Shown: in pieces, positions 8,401 to 13,025 of the stretch
Layout of the letters: each line of letters begins with the position of its first letter
Position numbering within the stretch: the stretch's first letter is position 1
Source of the DNA: an uncultured Acetatifactor sp.
GTDB taxonomy: Bacteria > Bacillota > Clostridia > Lachnospirales > Lachnospiraceae
Direction: 5' to 3'
DNA: 13,025 nucleotides
Assembly (NCBI GenBank): GCA_910585015.1
Contig: CAJUCT010000071.1
Span: 1-13,025 of the forward strand
Translations under genes and position numbers: made by a program
Notes under the pieces: generated by a model
The model's input: the letters and a program-made list of their open reading frames with translations, nothing else
What the model was told of the DNA's origin: nothing
Databases searched by the model: none

Positions 8401-11400
8401 AGACACCGGCGGCCTCACCACCACCTACGTCTACGATCTGATGGACAGACTCACCAGCGTGACGGATGCCCAGGGCAGCACGGCCTACTATACCTATGAT
8501 GTGATGGGGAACCTGACCGCCGTCACCGATTACCTGGGACGGGGAACCAGGTATACCTACGACCTCATGGGCAACCTGACCAGCGTGACGGACGCCCAGG
8601 GCAGGACGGAGCGCATGACTTACGACATAGCGGGGCGGCTGACTTCCTATACCTCCAATGGAGGCAACACCATCACCTATGACTATGACAAGTTGGACTC
8701 CCTGGTGGAAAAGGCTTATACTGACGCCCAGGGAGAGGGAAGCGGCGCTCCCGTAGCCTACGCTTATGATGCCCTGGGGGAGAGAGTGGCCCTGTATGAC
8801 AGCACGGGAGACACAGAGTATACCTATGACAGCCTGGGCCGGATTACTTCTGTGACCACCTACCGCGCGCCGGGAGAAGAAGAGGGCAGTTTTTCCCATG
8901 AAAAAGCCCAGGGCGATAGGGTGACTTACACCTATGACGGCGCGGACAACCTTGCCGCCATCACCTATCCGGACGGGACAAAAGTAAGTTACGAGTATGA
9001 TCTGAACGACAACCTGATCAAAGTGAAGGACAGGGAGGGCTTGGTGACCACCTATGTGTACGACGCCATCAACCGTGTCACCGAGATCCACCGCCCAAAC
9101 GGCATAAGCACCTACAATACCTACAACGAGGCGGACCAGATCACGGAGCTTTACAATATCTGCGGCTGGGTGGTAAGCCGGTATGCTTACACCTATGATG
9201 CCCGTGGCTTTATCGTGGAGGAGAAAGCCGTGGAGTCTCTGGCAGGTTACGCCTATGACGATAAGCATGATGGAAAACATGAGGACGGCAGACATGATGA
9301 CCTGTACCCTCACGGCAACAAGCATAGCAAACACGACAAGGATGCCACATTTGCCTATCAGATTGTAGAGACGGACAGAACCTTCACCTATGACGACGCC
9401 GGGAAACTGCTTTCCGCCACGGAGACGGAAGACAACTACGGCACTTATGTGTACAGCTACGCCTATGACCTGATGGGCAACCGCACGGCTGTGATTAAGA
9501 CAAATGAGGCCGGAGAGGTTGTAGAAAGTCGCAAATACCTTTATAATGAGAGTAATCAGTTAGTGTCGGTGGAACTTTTCGACGGGAAAAAGACCACCTC
9601 TGTTTCCTATACCTATGACGTAGACGGCAACCTGATCAGCGAGATGGGGAAAGACGGCACGGACAAGGTGGAGCTGACCTACCTCTACACCGTGGAAAAC
9701 CGTCTGGAGGCAGTATACGACAAAGAGGAACTGCTGCTGGCGGCGGCCTATGACGGAGACGGCAACCGTGTGTTTATGCTGAATTACAACCTGCATACAG
9801 ACGAGGACTGGAAAGGCAACAGCGGAAACGGAAATGGCAGCAATAAGGACAACGCCGGGAGCGGGAACAGCGGAAATGGAAACTGCAATAACTCCGGCAG
9901 TAATGGGAATTCTTCTGGAAACAACGGAAATGGGAACGGGAATTCCAGCAACAATGGCAATGGTAATTCTTCCGGTAATAATGGGAATGGCGACAGTAAG
10001 AATACGAACAACGGGAACAGCGGCAACAATTCCGCCAACAACGGAAAAGGAGGAAACGGGAAGAACAACGGGAATGTTGGAAATCAAGGCAACAGCGGTA
10101 ATGGAAACAGTGCTGGCGGAATTAATGGAAATGGCAATAATGGCAACGGAAACAGCAATAGCGGTAATGGTAATTCCAGCGGCAACAGCACCGGAAACGG
10201 CAACGCCACCAACGCTGAGACAAACAACAGCCAGAACCAGAGCGGTATCCTGTTCCCCATCGTCAGCGAGACCAGCGATACGGAAAGTTACCTCATTGGC
10301 CTGCTCAAAACCTCTGGCAAAGAAAAGAACTATGAGTTGATCGAGTACATCAACGATGTAAACCGTGAATATGCGGAAGTCCTGGTGGAACAGAACATCA
10401 ATGGAGCACTGGATACAGCCTATGTCTACGGAGCCGCTATAGGCACAGGATCAGACCGGCTCTCCCTGGACCGCTTTGACGGCAGCACAGGCTATTACCT
10501 CTACGACCCCAGGGGCAGCGTGACGGGAATTACCAACGAGGAGGGCCAGATTTATCAGTCCTACCGTTACAGCGTGTTCGGTGAGATCACCTTTGGTGCG
10601 CCCCAGTATGAGAACGAGTACACCTACAATGGAGAAAGCTATAACCCGAATATCAAGAGCCAGTATCTGCGGGCCAGGTATTATTGTGTGGTGACGGCGG
10701 ATTTCTTGACGGAGGACAGCTACCTGGGTAGAATTACGGAGCCGCTGACTTTGAATCGGTATAATTATTGTGTGAGTAATCCGCTGAATTATGTGGACCC
10801 AAGTGGGAACATGCCTGAGTGGCTTAAAGAACTGCTGGATTTTTTGCTGGGAAACAATAGTAATAGCAGTAAAAACGGCATTAAAAGTATATATAAAAAT
10901 TCCAGCAACACTAGCAATGGAACTAGTGCAATAGATTACTTGGCTAAACCATTACCACCTACATCAACTCCTGCACCGACAGAAGTGCCTAACGGAGGAA
11001 CGGTTGGGAATATCGTTTCGCAATCTCCAGGTGGATATTTGAATCAGCAGGTAGAAGATGCGGATGAAAATAGCGAGAGAGATGAATGCGCACCTCCGAA
11101 TGTGGAAGGAATTTTGGTTACAAGTACACAAGGTATTGAAATGATAAAAGAGTTCGAATTATCTGTAAGCTATGCAAAAAAACATGGACTTGGAGAGATT
11201 AATGAAAATGATGCTTTAACAGGGATATATCCTTATTATGTGTTTAAGAAGGATAATAAAGGTGAATGGGTAAGTGATGGTGGAATTACCTTTGGATATG
11301 GACACTATGTATCATATAACGAATATTTAAAGAATGAGGACGAGAGAAATCTAGTAGATAGTTATATTTCGAATGCAAATTTTACACCTGAGTACATTCC

Positions 11401-11740
11401 TTCGGATGGGGCGGCATATAGAGTAGAAAACGCAAAACTTGTTCCTATAAATATGGCTGAGGATATTCTTAAAGAAGATTTAAGAGTTGCGGAAAATGCC
11501 GTTAATGCATTTCTACAAAAAAATGGAATACTGCTAGAACAAGCACAGTTTGACGCACTTGTGTCCTTTACTCATCAATATGGTGCAAATTGGTGGAGTA
11601 TTGAACCTGAAAAAAAGCTACCAATATTTATTAAGGAAGGAGACTATTCACCGGATAAAGTTAGGGAAGTATTTGGACTACATGATAGTAAAACAAGAAG
11701 GGCAAAGGAGGCAGAAATATTTATCAATGGATATGAGTAA
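5348..11740 (+). CDS. Rhs/YD-repeat toxin, C-terminal part with lysozyme tip
   Basis: This is the continuation of the gene that begins at 2188. An ATG at 5348 is available in this frame (MGEGYLSS) but has no convincing ribosome site, so it is probably not a separate gene. Removing one G at 5350-5354 joins the halves as YNGEGYLSSVTD, giving a 3183-residue protein. The part holds roughly 70 YD repeats with 21-residue spacing (YTYD-x-xGN-L), which fold into the hollow beta shell of Rhs proteins. These are followed by a His-rich insert, an Asn/Gly/Ser block, the Rhs core ending DPSG, a Ser/Asn and Pro/Thr-rich linker, and a GH24-like lysozyme domain. Without the upstream half there is no signal peptide, so a separately translated product would stay in the cytoplasm and miss its wall target. 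The stop codon overlaps the downstream lipoprotein gene. Confidence 0.85.
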   Translation: MGEGYLSSVTDRQGVTTAYTYDGNGNLLSQTRQDGAVRHYAYTGDGQIASVTEYDGGVTAYAYDENHRLVSVTDAEGGVVRYGYDEQNRLVSKTDARGAVTSYTYEGACIVGMTDAEGSVWSFGYDAMNRLTRTTNPLGAVTTKTYNAKGWCVAETDAAGNSAVYTYDPAGAVTAITDREGQKSVFTYDRMNRMLLGKDPLGNTLAYTYDANGNRLTETDAEGHVTSYTYDAMNRQKKVTDPEGGETAYTYDRADRVASVTDRLGHTRLVSYDAVTGSLLAETDERGNVTAYETDVCGRATRITYADGSIVAYGYDRLGRLTEVTDQLGTTTRLSYDANGNVVQLWDDESRIYTYAYDKLDRLVKSTDPMGGTVLYAYDALGNLLSVTDELGNTTDYGYDALSRLVSVTDALGGNSAYTYDREDRVLSRVTPEGRETAFTYDAIGQMTEARDASGNRSTYTYDKISRITGIADTAGSFLAYAYDGNSNLLKTVDALGNAHSYQVDAEGNLLADTYPNGEKDSYTYLATGEVATYTDRYGIQTTLTYDSMGRVAEAADTAGNRMTYAYDAAGNLIKQTDVLGRSALYEYDAFGRVVSVTDVDGARTLYAYDILDRLVSVTDPAGNETTYTYDAAGNLTGQTLPGEALYAYAYDALNRLAQKIDPEGAATTFAYDGDGNLTARTDGNGVRTAYSYDALSRLVAYTDGNGGQTQYAYDSRNNLTAITTPEGITERYGYDAVGNILTVTNGMGETWQYEYDSLYRMVKQISPLGAQENYTYDRHDVVTEVTDALGSVTQYQVNANGQVERKTLPGGGVYSYAYDAAHRLTGITTPLGYETTFTYNAGDDIIREQDNLGRTTQYSYDVLHNLLSVTDPQGGVTSYSYDVRNNRTAMTNALGNTFTYAYDKVDRMVTVTDPEQKAAAVVYDMVGNIERITTPGERTTRYGYDKNYNRSSVTDPMGYTYAYSYDKDDRLIGTIDPLGQTTGYVYDKANRLVSYTDKRGLAENYTYDAHGNVLSRTDTGGLTTTYVYDLMDRLTSVTDAQGSTAYYTYDVMGNLTAVTDYLGRGTRYTYDLMGNLTSVTDAQGRTERMTYDIAGRLTSYTSNGGNTITYDYDKLDSLVEKAYTDAQGEGSGAPVAYAYDALGERVALYDSTGDTEYTYDSLGRITSVTTYRAPGEEEGSFSHEKAQGDRVTYTYDGADNLAAITYPDGTKVSYEYDLNDNLIKVKDREGLVTTYVYDAINRVTEIHRPNGISTYNTYNEADQITELYNICGWVVSRYAYTYDARGFIVEEKAVESLAGYAYDDKHDGKHEDGRHDDLYPHGNKHSKHDKDATFAYQIVETDRTFTYDDAGKLLSATETEDNYGTYVYSYAYDLMGNRTAVIKTNEAGEVVESRKYLYNESNQLVSVELFDGKKTTSVSYTYDVDGNLISEMGKDGTDKVELTYLYTVENRLEAVYDKEELLLAAAYDGDGNRVFMLNYNLHTDEDWKGNSGNGNGSNKDNAGSGNSGNGNCNNSGSNGNSSGNNGNGNGNSSNNGNGNSSGNNGNGDSKNTNNGNSGNNSANNGKGGNGKNNGNVGNQGNSGNGNSAGGINGNGNNGNGNSNSGNGNSSGNSTGNGNATNAETNNSQNQSGILFPIVSETSDTESYLIGLLKTSGKEKNYELIEYINDVNREYAEVLVEQNINGALDTAYVYGAAIGTGSDRLSLDRFDGSTGYYLYDPRGSVTGITNEEGQIYQSYRYSVFGEITFGAPQYENEYTYNGESYNPNIKSQYLRARYYCVVTADFLTEDSYLGRITEPLTLNRYNYCVSNPLNYVDPSGNMPEWLKELLDFLLGNNSNSSKNGIKSIYKNSSNTSNGTSAIDYLAKPLPPTSTPAPTEVPNGGTVGNIVSQSPGGYLNQQVEDADENSERDECAPPNVEGILVTSTQGIEMIKEFELSVSYAKKHGLGEINENDALTGIYPYYVFKKDNKGEWVSDGGITFGYGHYVSYNEYLKNEDERNLVDSYISNANFTPEYIPSDGAAYRVENAKLVPINMAEDILKEDLRVAENAVNAFLQKNGILLEQAQFDALVSFTHQYGANWWSIEPEKKLPIFIKEGDYSPDKVREVFGLHDSKTRRAKEAEIFINGYE
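5350..5354 (+). other. frameshift site in rhs (G5 run)
   Basis: The plus frame reads AAT GGG GGA GGG GTA into a premature stop, while AAT GGG GAG GGG TAT continues the YD-repeat array without a break. One extra G therefore splits the gene. Deletion of a single G, a +1 ribosomal shift or a read error would all restore the long protein. No downstream stem-loop or classical slippery heptamer was recognised. Confidence 0.85.
9266..9343 (+). other. His/Asp/Lys-rich insert between YD repeats
   Basis: About 26 residues (2360-2385 of the joined protein) interrupt the repeat pattern with HDGKHEDGRHDD, then YPHGNKHSKHDKD. Six histidines and many acidic residues sit between two YAYD/FAYQ units. It is probably a loop leaving the shell. 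Metal binding is possible from composition alone and is not shown. Confidence 0.6.
9815..10246 (+). repeat. Asn/Gly/Ser low-complexity block inside rhs
   Basis: About 144 residues (2543-2686 of the joined protein) are almost entirely Asn, Gly and Ser (for example SGNGNGSNKDNAGSGNSG), built from imperfect AAC/GGA/AAT codon repeats. The block separates the last regular YD repeats from the conserved core. It should be disordered or form a long flexible segment. The first part recurs downstream at about 12463-12630, making a pair of direct repeats around core, toxin tip and immunity gene. Confidence 0.85.
10490..10807 (+). other. conserved Rhs core domain with DPSG boundary
   Basis: Residues 2768-2873 carry the Rhs hallmark series: YLYDPRGSVTGITN, YRYSVFGE, YTYNGESYNP, LRARYY, FLTEDSYLG, LNRYNYCVSNPLNYVDPSGN. 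In characterised Rhs toxins this core closes the shell, and the tip is released by cleavage near its end. Everything after DPSGN is the exchangeable tip, and the base composition changes from GC-rich to AT-rich within about 60 bases of this point. Confidence 0.9.
11132..11737 (+). other. GH24-like lysozyme (muramidase) toxin domain
   Basis: The C-terminal 200 residues begin GIEMIKEFELSVSYAKK, matching the phage-lysozyme start IK-x-x-E with the candidate acid catalyst Glu2990. They continue to SDGGITFGYGHYV, the GH24 D-x-G-x-T-x-GYGH motif (candidate Asp3030 and Thr3034, His3039). They end with QFDALVSFTHQYGANWW and TRRAKEAEIFINGYE, the usual C-terminal helices with RR and E-x-x-x-F-x-x-G-Y. 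GH24 enzymes cut the MurNAc-GlcNAc beta-1,4 bond of peptidoglycan. An insert of roughly 30 residues separates Glu and Asp compared with T4 lysozyme (about 40 residues here against 9), and the Asp-Thr spacing is one or two residues short. Assignment of the three catalytic residues is therefore inference; the fold assignment is firmer. Confidence 0.75.
11704..11711 (+). promoter_or_regulatory. ribosome binding site of the immunity gene, inside rhs
   Basis: AAAGGAGG within the last codons of rhs is a strong Shine-Dalgarno match, but it sits 15 bases before the ATG at 11727, longer than usual. The lipoprotein start overlaps the rhs stop (TAA 11738-11740) by 14 bases, so translation of the two genes is likely coupled. 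Confidence 0.65.
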
Positions 11741-12347
11741 AATAGCAATAATAGTTATAAGTGCCTGTTTAATCACATGTGGTTGTGAGCAAAGCATATC
11801 GGAAAATATTAATAAAGTAAGAATGCCTATCGAAGTTGATGACAAATTACCTCAAGAAGTAAGTATAGAGGCAAAAAAAATCTTATACGGAGAATGGCAA
11901 ATTGATCGGGCTGTGCTTAAATCCAATATGTATACTGGAACATCATTGGATGGCGATTTTGAGAATAACATATTTGACCCGGAAGATTATGTGGGATATA
12001 TTTTAAGGTATTCAGAGGAAAGTTTTTCATTAGGAGATGTGGAGTTTGCAAATCCTAGCTATTTAGTGAGCGAAATAACAGTAGCGGAATATAACGAGGG
12101 GGGAGATTTTAGAAATCCAGATTTATATACCTTAATAGCAGAAGAAGAAATAGAAGTGGGGGGGGCTGAGAATACGCTCAATTTATCACAAGTCAAACTG
12201 ATGCGGATAGATGTAAAATTTGATTATGAAACTAATTACCAGGATTATCCTATTATACCTGTGGGAACACAGGCTGTACTTCTCAATTCAAACACAATGA
12301 TGATTGGAGTATGGGGAAAAGTATTACTGGCATATAGAATACAGTAG
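11727..12347 (+). CDS. lipoprotein, candidate immunity protein against the lysozyme tip
   Basis: A 206-residue protein starting MDMSKIAIIVISACLITCGC: one lysine, a short hydrophobic segment and a lipobox with cysteine at position 18 or 20 (CGC fits best, with Gly at -1). It should be lipid-anchored on the outer face of the membrane. The mature part is acidic and predicted beta-rich, with YGEWQIDRAV resembling the first strand of lipocalin-like proteins, then VGYILRYSEESFSLGDVEF and a C-terminal VLLNSNTMMIGVWGKVLLAYR. I do not recognise a named family. Its position directly after, and overlapping, the toxin gene, its AT-rich composition matching the toxin tip, and its extracytoplasmic address all fit an immunity protein for a wall-degrading toxin. 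A G8 run at 12158-12165 is unusual in this AT-rich gene and prone to slippage. Confidence 0.8.
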   Translation: MDMSKIAIIVISACLITCGCEQSISENINKVRMPIEVDDKLPQEVSIEAKKILYGEWQIDRAVLKSNMYTGTSLDGDFENNIFDPEDYVGYILRYSEESFSLGDVEFANPSYLVSEITVAEYNEGGDFRNPDLYTLIAEEEIEVGGAENTLNLSQVKLMRIDVKFDYETNYQDYPIIPVGTQAVLLNSNTMMIGVWGKVLLAYRIQ

Positions 12348-12359
12348 AAATTAAGATTA

Positions 12360-12382
12360 GGTTGACTTGATTAACCCTTTTT
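12360..12382 (+). terminator. weak terminator-like hairpin after the immunity gene
   Basis: GGTT (12360-12363) can pair with AACC (12373-12376), followed by CTTTTT. The stem is only four pairs, extendable by one after a mismatch, so this is a tentative stop signal 12 bases behind the lipoprotein stop codon. Confidence 0.3.
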
Positions 12383-12432
12383 CATCTATTTCTGGAGTCG
12401 CTATTCAATAGCAGTTAGTAGCACTGAAAAAT

Positions 12433-12630
12433 TTGAACTATGACGCGGACGGCAACCTGCGTACCGATGAGGACTGGAAAGGCAACAGTGGCAACGGCAA
12501 TGGCAGCAACAAGGACAACGCCGGGAGCGGGAACAGTGGGAATGGCAGCAGTTCCGAGAGTAATGGAAATTCTTCTGGGAACAATAGGAATGGAAATGGC
12601 AACAACGGAAGGAGGAAACGGGAAGAATAA
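12433..12630 (+). pseudogene. displaced rhs fragment (orphan Asn/Gly block)
   Basis: The frame reads LNYDADGNLRTDEDWKGNSG and continues through NKDNAGSGNSG and SNGNSSGNN, closely matching the full gene at about 9780-9930, then jumping to sequence matching about 10037-10066. A stretch of the block present in the full gene is thus missing. A two-base loss in an A run (GGAAAAGG in the full gene, GGAAGG here at about 12607-12612) changes the frame and leads to an early stop. There is no start signal, no core and no tip, and a few in-frame codons upstream (from about 12412) do not resemble a gene start. It is the kind of leftover expected when an Rhs tip is replaced and the old one is pushed downstream, here cut by the IS66 remnant. 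Confidence 0.75.
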
Positions 12631-12636
12631 TAGGAA

Positions 12637-12951
12637 GTGTTCCTGGATGATGGCGAAGTGCCGATGGACAATAACGCTGCGGAACAGTCCATCCGCGGAT
12701 TCTGCATCGGCAAGAAAAACTGGGTGATGATCGATACCATTGCCGGTGCAAAGTCCAGCGCCATCATCTACAGCATTGCGGAAACCGCAAAAGCAAACAA
12801 TCTGAAACCGTATGATTACTTTGAGTATCTGCTTACCGAGATCCCGAAGCATCTGGAGGATACAGACCGCAGTTTTCTGGATGACCTGCTCCCCTGGTCA
12901 CCAGGCCTGCCAGCGAATTGCCGCAAGCCTGATAAAAGTGAAGTGAAATAA
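12637..12951 (+). pseudogene. IS66 family transposase, C-terminal fragment
   Basis: The 104 codons encode the end of the IS66 DDE transposase: DDGEVPMDNNAAEQSIRGFC, then IGKKNWVMIDT, GAKSSAIIYSIAETAKANNL, and the C-terminal YDYFEYLLTEIPKHLED through LLPWSPGLP. DNNAAE carries the last catalytic acidic residue. The full protein is several hundred residues longer; the front, including the first catalytic aspartates and the accessory small ORFs of an IS66 element, is absent. The frame begins at a junction with the orphan rhs block, with an in-frame stop at 12631. It cannot be an active transposase. The parent element appears to end at the window edge. Confidence 0.9.
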
Positions 12952-12957
12952 AGACTG

Positions 12958-12998
12958 GAGCAAATCTGTTTCTATCATACAGGTTTGCTCATGTTTTG
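12958..12998 (+). terminator. terminator behind the IS66 transposase fragment
   Basis: GAGCAAATCTGT (12958-12969) pairs with ACAGGTTTGCTC (12979-12990) over 12 pairs including one T-G wobble, with a 9-base loop, followed by ATGTTTT. It begins 6 bases after the transposase stop codon, the expected place for the element's own transcription stop. Confidence 0.65.
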
Positions 12999-12999
12999 T

Positions 13000-13025
13000 A
13001 TAGGTACTCACTATCTACCGTTTAC
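13000..13025 (-). mobile_element. probable right end of the IS66-type element
   Basis: The window ends in ACCGTTTAC, which reads GTAAACGGT inward on the minus strand. IS66-family inverted repeats typically begin with GTAA, and the position about 70 bases behind the transposase stop fits. The matching left end is not in the window, so the boundary is inferred. Confidence 0.45.

Noticed and set aside
7100..9334. A 744-codon open frame on the minus strand inside rhs
   Set aside because: It is antisense to strongly patterned YD-repeat coding sequence. Its own translation is a repetitive string of VIGI/GD-type residues that mirrors the YD repeat codons, and it has no ribosome site or recognisable domain.
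5030..9780. Regular spacing of about 63 bases suggesting a tandem DNA repeat or CRISPR-like array
   Set aside because: The periodicity is at protein level (21-residue YD repeats with diverged codons); there are no identical repeats with unique spacers.
9834..10340. A 168-codon plus-strand open frame overlapping the Asn/Gly block
   Set aside because: It is the shifted-frame shadow of the low-complexity block, rich in Thr/Met/Ala from the same AAC/GGA/AAT codons. The Rhs frame continues on both sides and explains the sequence.
11550..11726. A longer N-terminus for the immunity lipoprotein beginning at 11550
   Set aside because: That start lies deep inside the lysozyme coding sequence, has no ribosome site and would bury the signal segment and lipobox behind 60 residues.

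Overview
The window looks like an accessory region from a Gram-positive gut Clostridia chromosome, probably Lachnospiraceae (inference). The signs are AGGAGG-type ribosome binding sites, sigma-A promoters with TATAAT boxes, a Sec-exported Rhs/YD-repeat protein with a WapA-like N-terminal architecture, lipoproteins in place of periplasmic proteins, and IS66-type and possible IS21-type remnants. No ribosomal or housekeeping gene is present, so the taxonomic guess is soft.

Layout. Bases 1-2030 are a graveyard of degraded accessory DNA: a possible C-terminal gene fragment at the left edge, two direct copies (about 137 bp, 1 kb apart) of an IS-end-like segment, a minus-strand type II toxin-antitoxin pair whose RelE/ParE-like toxin is frameshifted, and a minus-strand stub of a substrate-binding lipoprotein. 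Bases 2127-11740 hold one giant gene. It has its own promoter and encodes a secreted Rhs/YD-repeat polymorphic toxin: signal peptide, N-terminal beta domains, DNRLRE-like module, LysM-like segment, Rhs N-terminal domain, an array of 21-residue YD repeats, a His-rich insert, an Asn/Gly/Ser block, the conserved Rhs core ending at DPSG, then an AT-rich variable tip. A one-base expansion in a G run at 5350-5354 splits it into two reading frames; removing that base gives one protein of 3183 residues.

The C-terminal tip reads as a GH24 (T4/phage-type) lysozyme domain. Overlapping its stop codon is a 206-residue lipoprotein gene, the natural candidate for the immunity protein. A membrane-anchored, outside-facing lipoprotein is the right place to neutralise a muramidase that attacks peptidoglycan from outside. 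Downstream lies a displaced fragment of the same Rhs Asn/Gly block, abutting the C-terminal piece of an IS66 transposase, its terminator hairpin and probably the right end of the element at the window edge.

How the parts work together (inference): the YD-repeat shell exports and encapsulates the lysozyme tip, the lipoprotein protects the producer, and the duplicated Asn/Gly block plus IS debris record past tip replacement. Three indels in homopolymer runs (relE-like gene, rhs, orphan rhs fragment) mean either decay or sequencing error and should be resolved first.
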